Assembly: GCA_964435475.1 (NCBI GenBank)
Contig: CAYSZB010000017.1
Location: 1-39,238 of the forward strand
DNA length: 39,238 nucleotides
Direction: 5' to 3'
Origin: CAYSZB01 sp964435475
GTDB lineage: Bacteria; Chloroflexota; Anaerolineae; Anaerolineales; Anaerolineaceae
Part shown: positions 23,659 to 30,981 of the stretch, piece by piece
Layout: every line of letters begins with the position of its first letter
Position numbering within the stretch: position 1 is the first letter of the stretch
The notes under the pieces: model-generated
The model's database searches: none
What the model was told of the DNA's origin: nothing
The model's input: the letters and a program-made list of their open reading frames with translations, nothing else
Program-made: the position numbers and the translations under genes

Positions 23659-24686
23659 TTCTGCAGTTTCTCTTCTGTCAGCATGTCCAAATTAGGTGCT
23701 CCAACAGCGAACATGCTGATCAGGATCTCTTTCTGGATGACCGCGATTCTCTGGTGCAGGGCATCGTCACCTGCAGTCGCAGCTTTTAATATTGGAGTGG
23801 CCATTCCGCCCACTTTGGCACCCAGACAGATGCTCTTGACAACGTCAATCCCGGTTTCCAGGCCGCCTGAGCTAAAGATCATCATCCCTGCTGCGTTTTC
23901 TTTGACATTGCGGATTGAATCCACAGTAGTGATCCCCCAGTGGCTGAATTGCCGTGCCACATCCTTCATGACAGGGTCATCCAGGCGGTGGTACTCCACC
24001 TCAGACCAGGAAGTGCCGCCTGCACCTGCCACATCGATAGCCTTCACTCCACATTCTGCCAGTAACCTGGCGGTCCTGGGAGAGATCCCCCAACCGACTT
24101 CCTTGGCGATCACTGGCACTTCAAGCTTCTTGCACACTTGGCTGATCTGACGTGCTAATTCCCCAAATTGTGTGTTCCCGTCGACCTGCAATGCTTCCTG
24201 CAGGGGGTTCAAGTGGAGGATCAAGCCATCTGCCCCGATCATATCAACTGCCCGCTGGCAGACATCGAGGTCAAAGCCATGCCTCAATTGCACTGCCCCC
24301 AAATTGGCGAATAGTAATATGCCAGGTGCTGCTTTCCTGACCTGGTAACTGAAAGCCAGATCCTGGTTTTCGATCCCAGCCCGCTGAGACCCAACCGCCA
24401 TGGCCAGCCCATGGGTTTGCGCTGCTTCAGCCAGGCGTAGATTAATTGTTCCTGATTCCAGGGTACCCCCGGTCATGGACGAAATCAGTATGGGTACCGC
24501 TAATCGCTTGCCGAAAAGCACTTGCGATGGGTCCACCTCTGATAAGTCGATCTCAGGCAGGGCTTCATGGGTCAGCCTGATCGTCTCAAACCCCGAGCTT
24601 AACCCAGACCTGACATCATTCGCCAGAACCACAGATAAGTGTTCGGTTTTACGTTTTTCAATATTAGAATCTAATTTTGCTGCCAT
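23655..24686 (-). CDS. fni: Isopentenyl-diphosphate delta-isomerase, type 2 (FMN-dependent)
   Basis: A 343-residue TIM-barrel flavoenzyme converting IPP and DMAPP. Diagnostic stretches are RKTEHLSV at the N-terminus, ISSMTGGT, MAVGSQRAG, the LHLNPLQE block with EVGWGIS, and the C-terminal FSSGGLETGIDVVKSICLGAKVGGMA phosphate-binding region. It leads the two-gene isoprenoid operon. Its ATG has no Shine-Dalgarno and follows a TAATAT box by 7 nt, so the mRNA may be leaderless. Confidence 0.95.
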   Translation of the reverse strand: MAAKLDSNIEKRKTEHLSVVLANDVRSGLSSGFETIRLTHEALPEIDLSEVDPSQVLFGKRLAVPILISSMTGGTLESGTINLRLAEAAQTHGLAMAVGSQRAGIENQDLAFSYQVRKAAPGILLFANLGAVQLRHGFDLDVCQRAVDMIGADGLILHLNPLQEALQVDGNTQFGELARQISQVCKKLEVPVIAKEVGWGISPRTARLLAECGVKAIDVAGAGGTSWSEVEYHRLDDPVMKDVARQFSHWGITTVDSIRNVKENAAGMMIFSSGGLETGIDVVKSICLGAKVGGMATPILKAATAGDDALHQRIAVIQKEILISMFAVGAPNLDMLTEEKLQK

Positions 24687-24693
24687 GTGTTAT

Positions 24694-24699
24694 ATATTA
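24694..24699 (-). promoter_or_regulatory. -10-like TAATAT box 7 nt before fni start
   Basis: On the minus strand TAATAT is followed by 7 nt and then the ATG. This is the same geometry as at 19675 and 39050 and suggests a leaderless transcript. A clear -35 is not visible. Confidence 0.45.
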
Positions 24700-24716
24700 C
24701 AGCCAAGGCGCATTGC

Positions 24717-24744
24717 TTGACAGGCGCTCAAGGCAGGTTACAAT
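24717..24744 (+). promoter_or_regulatory. Sigma70-type promoter for the acyl carrier protein gene
   Basis: Perfect TTGACA (24717-24722), 16-bp spacer, TACAAT (24739-24744). Transcription would start near 24751, giving a leader of about 30 nt that includes the GGAGG ribosome site. Confidence 0.75.
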
Positions 24745-24781
24745 TATTATATATTGATTATCAAGTTTATGGAGGTTTTTT

Positions 24782-25021
24782 ATGTCAGACACATTTGAAC
24801 TGGTAAAAGGTGTGGTTGTTGATGTCTTGAAAATTGATGGCGATAACATCACCATGGATACCCGTTTCATTGAAGATCTCAAGGCAGATTCGATGGATCA
24901 GTTCTTCCTGATCGATGGTTTCTGTGAGAAGTTCAACGTCAACATTTCTGATGAGACTGCGCGCAATATTCGCACTGTCAAAGATGCGGTTGAATACATC
25001 GATCAATTGCTGCAAAAATAA
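24782..25021 (+). CDS. acpP: Acyl carrier protein
   Basis: A 79-residue acidic protein with the ACP fold. The phosphopantetheine site is Ser37 in ADSMDQ (DSM instead of the common DSL), followed by the helix FFLIDGFCEKFNV and the ending TVKDAVEYIDQLL. It carries acyl chains in lipid synthesis or a related process. It stands alone, without fab genes, between the divergent isoprenoid operon and the convergent sucCD operon. It has its own strong promoter and terminator, so it is a monocistronic unit. Confidence 0.92.
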   Translation: MSDTFELVKGVVVDVLKIDGDNITMDTRFIEDLKADSMDQFFLIDGFCEKFNVNISDETARNIRTVKDAVEYIDQLLQK

Positions 25022-25039
25022 GCTTTGTTTTACCTCATC

Positions 25040-25074
25040 GAGGAGACCCTGATCTAAAGGTCTCCTCTTTTTTT
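25040..25074 (+). terminator. Strong rho-independent terminator of acpP
   Basis: GAGGAGACC, 10-nt loop, GGTCTCCTC and then seven T residues. The 9-bp stem overlaps the 3' end of the convergent sucD gene. Confidence 0.92.
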
Positions 25075-25947
25075 ATGCTCCAGATCAAGGATCAGGGTGG
25101 GGAATTCCTCCGGGTGATGCGCCATGCCAACACCTGCCTTACCCAAGGCTTCGATCTTGGCATGGGCTGAGCCAACCCCCTTTTCTATGATGGCGCCGGC
25201 ATGCCCCATGCGCTTTTCGGGCGGGGCGCTTTCCCCGGCTATGTAAGCAAAAACCGGCTTGCTCATATGCGAAAACACAACCTTTGCCGCTTCTTCCTCG
25301 TCATCGCCACCGATCTCACCGATCATAACGATATATTCCGTCTGGGGGTCTTCTTCGAACATTACCAGTGCGTCTTTGAATGTCGTTCCAATGATCGGGT
25401 CTCCCCCGATACCCACGCATGTGCTGACACCCAAGCCGCTGTTCTTCAAGGCATAGACCACTTCATAGGTCAATGTACCACTGCGTGAAATGACCCCAAC
25501 GTTTCCTTCGATAGCGATGTTGCCTGGAATGATGCCTGCTTTGGATCTGCCAGGTGACAGGATACCCGGCGAATTTGGCCCGATGAGCCTGGAATGGCTG
25601 CGCTGCATATAGGCTTTGATCATCAGCATATCCATGATCGGGATGCCCTCGGTAATACAGATGATCAGCTCGATCCCGGCGGCCACGCTTTCAAGGATCG
25701 CATCGCTTGCTGAACGGGCGGGGACGAAGATCACACTGCAATCAGCACCAGTTGCGTCGATAGCATGCGCCACCGAGTCAAGAACCGGCACCTTGCTTTC
25801 AAGAACCCATCCCCCGCCTTTACCCGGCGCAGTGCCTGCCACAATATTCGAACCATACTTACGCATTTGTTCTGAATGAAAAAGACCTTCCTTGCCGGTA
25901 ATTCCTTGCACCAGGATGCGCGATTTCTCATCGATCAAAATGCTCAT
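25054..25947 (-). CDS. sucD: Succinyl-CoA synthetase, alpha subunit
   Basis: A 297-residue CoA-binding subunit with VQGITGKEG at the N-terminus, GPNSPGILSPG, ISRSGTLTYE and the phosphohistidine site His249 in MGHAGAI. With the beta subunit it interconverts succinyl-CoA and succinate with ADP or GDP phosphorylation in the TCA cycle. Its start overlaps the sucC stop by 4 bp. The last residues overlap the terminator of the convergent acyl carrier gene. Confidence 0.96.
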   Translation of the reverse strand: MSILIDEKSRILVQGITGKEGLFHSEQMRKYGSNIVAGTAPGKGGGWVLESKVPVLDSVAHAIDATGADCSVIFVPARSASDAILESVAAGIELIICITEGIPIMDMLMIKAYMQRSHSRLIGPNSPGILSPGRSKAGIIPGNIAIEGNVGVISRSGTLTYEVVYALKNSGLGVSTCVGIGGDPIIGTTFKDALVMFEEDPQTEYIVMIGEIGGDDEEEAAKVVFSHMSKPVFAYIAGESAPPEKRMGHAGAIIEKGVGSAHAKIEALGKAGVGMAHHPEEFPTLILDLEHKKRGDL

Positions 25948-27086
25948 ATTTCCTCCCCACTTGCTTTTGTTACAGCCAGTTGCGCTGCTTCAAGGAGGGT
26001 GGTCGCAGTGATCTGGTCCTGGCCTTTGAGGATCTCGATCCCTTCTTCGGCGTTTGTCCCGACCAGCCTGACGATCAATGGCACGCGCATATCCACTTCC
26101 TGCAAAGCGATCAAAATACCCCTGGCAACTTCATCGCACCTTGTGATCCCGCCAAAGATATTGATCAATACCGACCTGACCTTGGGATCCGAGAGGATGA
26201 TCATCAATGCCGCGCTGACCTTTTCAGAGTTTGCACCTCCCCCGATATCCAGGAAGTTAGCCGGCTCACCACCGCACTTCTTGATCGTATCCATCGTCGC
26301 CATCGCCAACCCGGCACCGTTCACCAGGCAACCGATATTGCCATTCAATTTCACGTATGAGAGGTCGAATTTCCTGGCCTCCGCTTCCTCCGGGCTTTCT
26401 GCAGAGAGGTCCCGCAATTCCAGAAATTCCCGCTGGCGCATGAGCGCATTATCATCAATGCTCAGTTTGGCATCAAGCGCCAGGAATTTGCCTTCATTAT
26501 TAATAACCAATGGGTTTATCTCTGCCATCGTGGCATCATATGTTTGGAAGATCTGCCACAAGCTCATAGCGATCTGTTGGAATTCTTTCCAATACTCTTT
26601 TTGCAGGTCGATCTCATTCGCCAGTTCCCTGGCCTGGTAGCTTCGCAAGCCGATCAGGGGATCGATCCAGGTTTTGATGATCCTTTCAGGTGTCCGGGAG
26701 GCAATGATCTCAATGTCAATGCCACCATCACCGCATGCAATAATGACCGGTTGTCCTTTTGAGCGATCACTGACGATCCCCAGGTAGATCTCCTGGCGGA
26801 TCTCAACGCCCTTGTCCACCAGCAGTTTTCTAACCGGGAAATCTTTGATCTGGCTGCTGAGGATCCTGGAAGCTTCTACCTGCACTTCTTGCATCGTCTT
26901 GACCAGCCTGACACCGCCAGCCTTGCCCCTACCGCCGGACAGCACCTGGGCTTTGAGCACGACCGGCAGCCCGATCTCTTCGGCGATCTGTTTGGCTTCG
27001 CCTGGGGTGGATGCTAATCTGCCTTGTGGTATGGGAATCCCGTGCTTGGAAAAAATGAGTTTTGCCTGGTATTCGTGAAGTCTCAT
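25944..27086 (-). CDS. sucC: Succinyl-CoA synthetase, beta subunit
   Basis: A 380-residue ATP-grasp subunit. It begins MRLHEYQAKLIF, has the SGGRGKAGGV loop, EINPLV, GNIGCLVNGAGLAMATMD and the C-terminal NIFGGITRCDEVARGI nucleotide/CoA-interface block. I choose ATG at 27086 over a TTG at 27089 because GGAG lies four bases upstream of the ATG. It leads the sucCD operon, with an extended -10 promoter about 30 bp upstream. Confidence 0.96.
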   Translation of the reverse strand: MRLHEYQAKLIFSKHGIPIPQGRLASTPGEAKQIAEEIGLPVVLKAQVLSGGRGKAGGVRLVKTMQEVQVEASRILSSQIKDFPVRKLLVDKGVEIRQEIYLGIVSDRSKGQPVIIACGDGGIDIEIIASRTPERIIKTWIDPLIGLRSYQARELANEIDLQKEYWKEFQQIAMSLWQIFQTYDATMAEINPLVINNEGKFLALDAKLSIDDNALMRQREFLELRDLSAESPEEAEARKFDLSYVKLNGNIGCLVNGAGLAMATMDTIKKCGGEPANFLDIGGGANSEKVSAALMIILSDPKVRSVLINIFGGITRCDEVARGILIALQEVDMRVPLIVRLVGTNAEEGIEILKGQDQITATTLLEAAQLAVTKASGEEI

Positions 27087-27116
27087 CAAGCTCCAATTTA
27101 TGGTATTATTTTAAAA

Positions 27117-27125
27117 ATTATAACA
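27117..27125 (-). promoter_or_regulatory. Extended -10 promoter of sucCD
   Basis: Minus-strand TGTTATAAT matches the extended -10 consensus exactly (TG, one base, TATAAT). The -35 is poor, as often seen with extended -10 promoters. A 7-bp inverted repeat TTTCAAA/TTTGAAA lies farther upstream at 27169-27185. Confidence 0.6.
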
Positions 27126-27188
27126 CCCCTTGTCCAGCATGAGCCAGGTATTATGGACGCCTGGATTGTTTCAAAAGCTTTGAAAAAT

Positions 27189-27220
27189 TAAAAAAAACAG
27201 GCACCTGGACTGGTACCTGT
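27189..27220 (-). terminator. Rho-independent terminator of the SPFH gene pair
   Basis: On the minus strand ACAGGTACC, loop AGTCCA, GGTGCCTGT (9 bp, one G-T pair) is followed by eight T residues, 32 bp after the SPFH stop. Confidence 0.9.
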
Positions 27221-27251
27221 CTTGTCACCTGTTGTTTTGGAAGGCTGTTGA

Positions 27252-28301
27252 TTATCCCTTTAAGAACTCTTGCAGGGATTCCTTGCTCACGCGGAATGCA
27301 CTGCCGATCTTGCGGGCTTTCAAATCACCTGCCGTGATTGCAGCGATCACATCTTCTTCTGAAACCTTCAGGAATGTAGCTGCTTCCGAGGGGGTCATGA
27401 CATCCGGCATTACTGCGGCGGCAGCGGCACCTGCGGCGGGTGCGGCTTGCTGTGCCCCGGTCATCCCGGCCAGCGAACCGCTCAGCACATTCCCAATGCC
27501 CATACCAGCGCCAATACCTGCGGTCAGGCCAGCACCACCGCTTGGGTTCTGGGCGGCATCACGCATGGCGTCAGCAGCCTGGAGCTGCGTATAGGTCTGC
27601 ATATCCAACATGCCCATGGCACGCAATTCTTCGGCGGATTTGTCGGAGGGTTTCAGGTTGCCAATGTAAAATGATTTGAGCAGTAAGCCGATGGCCAGGA
27701 AATCATCCTGGGCTTTGGCTCTCACTCCAGCACCCAACTCTTCGGTCAGGCCGATCAGCTGGAGCACATCATTTTTGGCTGCAGTCTCACCCAAAAGATC
27801 CTGCAACTTGGATAAGAGCATGGTCCTCAGGCGGTTTTCAATTTCAGAGGTGCGGTAAGCTTTTTGTGCCCCGACGATCTGGGTCACAAACTGCTGGGGA
27901 TCCTTTACCTGGAAGCTGTACGTGCCAAAACCCTGCAAAAGGGCAATGCCAAGGCCAACACCAGGGTTGCGTACGATGATCGGCTGCGGTGTGCCCCACT
28001 TGCGGTCCGCAAATTCCTTCATCGAGACATAGTACACTTCGGCGGTAAATGGGGTGCGATCATTAAATGCCTTGCCAATCCAGTCGATAAGGAATGGGAT
28101 ATTGGCGGTGGTGATCGTGTGCCGTCCGGGTCCTAAAACATCCAGGGCTTTGCCATCGCGGAAGAAAACCACTGCCTGCGATTCCCTGACGATGACCTGG
28201 GAACCGATCCTCAGGTCTGCCGGACCACTTTCGGGGAAGCGATGGACGATCTCATCGGTCATCTCACTGGGATATTCAACAACATCAAAAATTCTAGCCA
28301 T
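27252..28301 (-). CDS. SPFH-domain protein with C-terminal excisionase-like HTH
   Basis: A 349-residue protein. Residues 1 to about 235 resemble the YdjI-type SPFH (stomatin/prohibitin-like, once called virion core) family: VVEYPSEMTDEIVHRFPE, GSQVIVRESQAVVFFRDGKA and GPGRHTITTANIPFL. A Gly/Ala-rich linker (about 258-296) leads to a final 50-residue segment, MTPSEAATFLKVSEEDVIAAITAGDLKARKIG, which looks like an excisionase/MerR-like helix-turn-helix (HTH_17). In relatives this position usually holds a zinc ribbon or SHOCT tail. No membrane segment is visible. It is co-transcribed with the helical protein upstream. SPFH proteins scaffold membrane stress complexes; the role of the HTH tail is unclear. 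Confidence 0.85.
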   Translation of the reverse strand: MARIFDVVEYPSEMTDEIVHRFPESGPADLRIGSQVIVRESQAVVFFRDGKALDVLGPGRHTITTANIPFLIDWIGKAFNDRTPFTAEVYYVSMKEFADRKWGTPQPIIVRNPGVGLGIALLQGFGTYSFQVKDPQQFVTQIVGAQKAYRTSEIENRLRTMLLSKLQDLLGETAAKNDVLQLIGLTEELGAGVRAKAQDDFLAIGLLLKSFYIGNLKPSDKSAEELRAMGMLDMQTYTQLQAADAMRDAAQNPSGGAGLTAGIGAGMGIGNVLSGSLAGMTGAQQAAPAAGAAAAAVMPDVMTPSEAATFLKVSEEDVIAAITAGDLKARKIGSAFRVSKESLQEFLKG

Positions 28302-28343
28302 AGTTACTCTCCATCTTTTCTTATATGATCAGTTTGATAAAAA

Positions 28344-28877
28344 TTAGCCCTCAGCACTTTGGGCAATGCCCTTCATTACCTCTGAGCGCTTGTTGAATGC
28401 ATCCACGCACTGTTGTGAGATATTGGTAAGGTGTTTGATCGCAGCCGGAAGGCCATCTGTGCCGATCGAAGTTTCCATGTTGTCGATCGCGCGGGTTACT
28501 TCGTCTGACATCGCCAACAGAGTGGCATCATACTCATAAACCTGGCCTAACTCGGTCTCTTTGATCTTGATCGCATCGAAAATACCGGCATATCCATAGG
28601 ACGCCGTGCGAATACGATCGATGAATTGGCGCAGTTTAATCGCTGCGGACTCGACATCGTCAATGTATGCCAATCCACCCTGGGAGATCAGGTCTTTCTG
28701 CAAGCCTGATACCCGTTGGTATAAACCTTCAAATGTGTTGGCAATGTTTTCCCGTAACAACTTGTCAGACATGCGGCGGTCTGCCCGTTCCATATAGCCT
28801 TTAAAGCCGGGGATCTTTGCTATGATCTTGGAAAGCCAATCCTTGCCTTCTTTGATTTTTTCCAGAATATCGCTCAT
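28344..28877 (-). CDS. Unknown helical protein, partner of SPFH protein
   Basis: A 177-residue protein I cannot assign to a named family. It is mainly charged and helix-forming, with no membrane segment, signal peptide or cysteine cluster. Its N-terminus (ILEKIKEGKDWLSKII) is amphipathic, and the middle (AAIKLRQFIDRIR, EVTRAIDNMETSI) suggests coiled-coil bundles. It is the first gene of a two-gene unit with the SPFH protein (42-bp gap), with a good ribosome site AAAGGAG and its own promoter. A role as an oligomeric partner or adaptor, loosely like PspA next to SPFH genes, is possible but not shown by sequence. Confidence 0.7.
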   Translation of the reverse strand: MSDILEKIKEGKDWLSKIIAKIPGFKGYMERADRRMSDKLLRENIANTFEGLYQRVSGLQKDLISQGGLAYIDDVESAAIKLRQFIDRIRTASYGYAGIFDAIKIKETELGQVYEYDATLLAMSDEVTRAIDNMETSIGTDGLPAAIKHLTNISQQCVDAFNKRSEVMKGIAQSAEG

Positions 28878-28921
28878 ATTGTCTCCTTTTAAATTGATAT
28901 TATGTGATTAAAGATATTCAT

Positions 28922-28950
28922 ATTCTAACCAATCAGGAGGTAGCCTACAA
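28922..28950 (-). promoter_or_regulatory. Sigma70-type promoter for the SPFH gene pair
   Basis: Minus strand TTGTAG (28950-28945), exactly 17 bp, TAGAAT (28927-28922). Position is 45 bp before the start codon of the first gene. Confidence 0.65.
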
Positions 28951-28974
28951 TAGATAATATAGCCTTTTTATGGA

Positions 28975-29004
28975 TTGCTCATACCAACGGATTTATGATA
29001 AGAT
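28975..29004 (+). promoter_or_regulatory. Candidate promoter for the small pilin-like gene
   Basis: TTGCTC (28975-28980), 18-bp spacer, TAAGAT (28999-29004). It would start just ahead of the AAAGGAACGG ribosome site region. Confidence 0.5.
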
Positions 29005-29034
29005 GTTGATGAACGAAAGGAACGGATTTCAATT

Positions 29035-29175
29035 ATGAAAAAACATGGTTTTGGATTCCTGGAATATGCCCTTTTCGTAATCCTGATCTTCCTCGTCTTG
29101 TTCACCCTTTTCAGCCTCCTCTGGCCGGCAATGCAAAATTTCTACAACACTACACTGCAAGGTATGATCCAATAA
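29035..29175 (+). CDS. Flp/type IVb pilin-like small membrane protein
   Basis: A 46-residue protein starting MKKHGFGFLEYALFVILIF. The pattern of a short basic leader, a Gly-containing stretch, Glu-Tyr-Ala at the head and one hydrophobic helix of about 20 residues matches Flp-type (class IVb) prepilins, with the Glu equivalent to the conserved Glu5 after prepilin peptidase cleavage. The protein ends MQNFYNTTLQGMIQ. No tad/flp secretion genes are near. It has its own candidate promoter and precedes comF by 24 bp. It could also be a generic single-pass small protein. Confidence 0.6.
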   Translation: MKKHGFGFLEYALFVILIFLVLFTLFSLLWPAMQNFYNTTLQGMIQ

Positions 29176-29199
29176 CCGCATTAGAACCTGGTCATTGAC

Positions 29200-29931
29200 A
29201 TGACATTGCTCAGCAAGCTCTACACAGGCATCTGGGAGGGAGTGGATTGGATTTTCCCCCCTTCCTGCTTTAACTGCCAGGCTGAAGGCGAGCGAATTTG
29301 CCCGGACTGCCTGGCAGATTTCCAGGAAATACCGCTGCCTGTATGCCCGGTATGTGGACGCGCTCAGAAGTCAACTTTAGTTTGTGCACAATGCCACCAT
29401 CATCCCCCATATTATGACCGACTTCGCTCGATGTTCGCCTACCAGGGCATCGCACGTGAGGCGGTTCAGCGCCTAAAATATCAAAATGACCTGGGCCTGG
29501 CTGAAAAACTGGCCGGGTTGATGATCCCTTATCTCGACCGTCAAAACTGGCAGTTTGATATCATCATCCCCCTGCCCCTGTTTCACCAGAGGCAAAAAGA
29601 ACGCGGATACAACCAGGCGGCTTTGCTGGCATTGCCCATTGCCCTCAATTTTGGCGTCAAATATCTGCCGTCGGCGCTGGTGCGGGTGAAAAACACCCGC
29701 TCACAGGTTGGTTTGAACGAACTGGAACGTTGGCAGAATGTCGCTGATGCCTTTTGGGCGGAAGAGCACCTTATCAAGGGGAAGAACCTTTTACTTGTTG
29801 ATGACGTATCCACAACAGGAGCGACAATTAATGCAGCTGCCCTTGCATTAAGAAGTGGCGGTGCCTTAAAAATCTACTGCCTGACCTTTGCCCGTACAAT
29901 AAAAGGAGGTGCACACCTTAATTTACCTTGA
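29200..29931 (+). CDS. comF: ComF-family phosphoribosyltransferase-like protein
   Basis: A 243-residue protein with an N-terminal double zinc ribbon (Cys23/26/34/37 and Cys49/52/62/65) and a C-terminal PRTase domain with IIPLPLFHQRQKERGYNQA and the PRPP loop LLVDDVSTTGAT. ComF relatives (GntX) are linked to DNA uptake by competence systems. The ribosome site is weak, so coupling with the upstream small pilin-like gene is possible, and the pairing of a pilin-like protein with ComF fits a DNA-uptake theme. Its stop codon overlaps the -35 of the next gene. Confidence 0.92.
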   Translation: MTLLSKLYTGIWEGVDWIFPPSCFNCQAEGERICPDCLADFQEIPLPVCPVCGRAQKSTLVCAQCHHHPPYYDRLRSMFAYQGIAREAVQRLKYQNDLGLAEKLAGLMIPYLDRQNWQFDIIIPLPLFHQRQKERGYNQAALLALPIALNFGVKYLPSALVRVKNTRSQVGLNELERWQNVADAFWAEEHLIKGKNLLLVDDVSTTGATINAAALALRSGGALKIYCLTFARTIKGGAHLNLP

Positions 29932-29956
29932 CAAGTGTTGTATAATCTTGTTAAAT
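29928..29956 (+). promoter_or_regulatory. Promoter region of the hibernation factor gene
   Basis: A perfect TTGACA at 29928-29933 overlaps the comF stop. At 17 bp it meets TTAAAT (29951-29956). A perfect TATAAT lies at 29941-29946 and may belong to a second, overlapping promoter without a clear -35. Confidence 0.6.
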
Positions 29957-29975
29957 CATAAATAGAGAGGATCCC

Positions 29976-30536
29976 ATGGCACAAAAAATTGACATTTTCT
30001 CGAAAGACTTGGAACTGACTGACCATATCAAGGATTATGTAACAAAAAAGACTTCCCGGCTCGAAAGATATTTGCCTGAGATCGGAGAAAGTCGCATGGA
30101 CCTGTCCTATGTAAAGACTGCCCGCAGCGCGACAGACCGCTTTGTTTCACAGCTTACCATCCGCGGGAAGGGCTTCATCCTTCGCTCAGAAGAAAGAGCG
30201 GATAACCTTTTTGCTGCTGTCGATGAAACAATTGATAAGATGTCCCGGCAGATCGAACGCTATAAGGGAAAGCGGTGGCGTGGCAGGGGTGATGGTGTCT
30301 CAGCAGCGGGTGAGGAGGCTGAGGTTGAGGTAGAAGAAGCTGAGGAAGGCTTAAAGATCGCCCGCCGCAAGAGCTTTAACCTTGTCCCGATGGATGAGAT
30401 GGAAGCCCTGGAACAGATGCAGTTGCTGGGTCATGAGAATTTCTTTGTCTTTTACAATGCCAAAACCAGCAAGGTCAATGTCCTTTACCGCCGCCGTGAC
30501 GGGACCTATGGTTTGATCGATCCCATAATCAGTTAA
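29976..30536 (+). CDS. hpf: Ribosome hibernation-promoting factor, long form
   Basis: A 186-residue protein with the S30AE/HPF N-terminal domain (residues 1-100: KIDIFSKDLELTDHIKDYVTKK, AADR-type helix NLFAAVDETIDKM, QIERYKGKRW), an acidic linker rich in Glu and Val, and the C-terminal dimerisation domain (RKSFNLVPMDEMEALEQMQLLGHENFFVFYNA). The long form pairs two 70S ribosomes into inactive 100S dimers in stationary phase. It has its own promoter and a strong terminator, so it is monocistronic. Confidence 0.95.
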   Translation: MAQKIDIFSKDLELTDHIKDYVTKKTSRLERYLPEIGESRMDLSYVKTARSATDRFVSQLTIRGKGFILRSEERADNLFAAVDETIDKMSRQIERYKGKRWRGRGDGVSAAGEEAEVEVEEAEEGLKIARRKSFNLVPMDEMEALEQMQLLGHENFFVFYNAKTSKVNVLYRRRDGTYGLIDPIIS

Positions 30537-30559
30537 CTTTAACTTCCACACCAGTTCAG

Positions 30560-30592
30560 AGAGGTTATTGGACAACCAATAACCTCTTTTTT
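30560..30592 (+). terminator. Rho-independent terminator of hpf
   Basis: AGAGGTTATTGG, loop ACAA, CCAATAACCTCT with a T-run of six: a perfect stem of 11-12 bp. Confidence 0.95.
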
Positions 30593-30981
30593 ATGTGGGA
30601 AAATGACCGGGAGTATATTATGGGGGGATTTTCGTAAAGATAATTTACCCAGACTGCCTTTATGAAGCTTGACCTTTAAAATCATATATCCAGAATTTGT
30701 TAAGTTGCCTCGAATTATCCAGATGAGTGCTTATAAATGAAAGATATATGCTATTCAAAAGCTTGCCAAATGAGTGCCAGGTATCTTGGATTAATTGTGT
30801 AAAAAGGAAATTGTCCTCCTACATTGCCCAGATATCCAGCTTCTTCCTTGGATTTCGCTTGTCTTAATGTGGTGGGGTTAAAAAATGGAAAATGATCAAT
30901 AAGTAGAGATATTTGACCTCGCAATACTCAACTGTGTTGTAAAATGGTAAAAAAGGTTAAACAATAGAAGGAATTTATGCA
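30593..30981. other. Gene-free AT-rich stretch before the glycoside operon
   Basis: About 390 bp with no open frame longer than about 20 codons, no RNA gene recognised and no strong repeat. A weak promoter may lie near its 3' end (TTGACC at about 30920 and TAAAAT near 30940, but at 21 bp spacing). GAAGGA precedes the next start. Such a long leader could hold a catabolic operator not visible by eye. Confidence 0.5.

Noticed and set aside
23497..24150. 217-codon plus-strand frame opposite the isoprenoid genes
   Set aside because: Antisense to two well-supported enzymes, no domain motif, no ribosome site.
25876..26640. 254-codon plus-strand frame opposite sucC
   Set aside because: Antisense to a clear succinyl-CoA synthetase gene; Ser/Ile-rich low-information protein typical of a shadow frame.
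29928..29946. TTGACA plus TATAAT as one promoter before hpf
   Set aside because: Only 7 bp separate them; they cannot form one sigma70 promoter. Treated as elements of two overlapping promoters.
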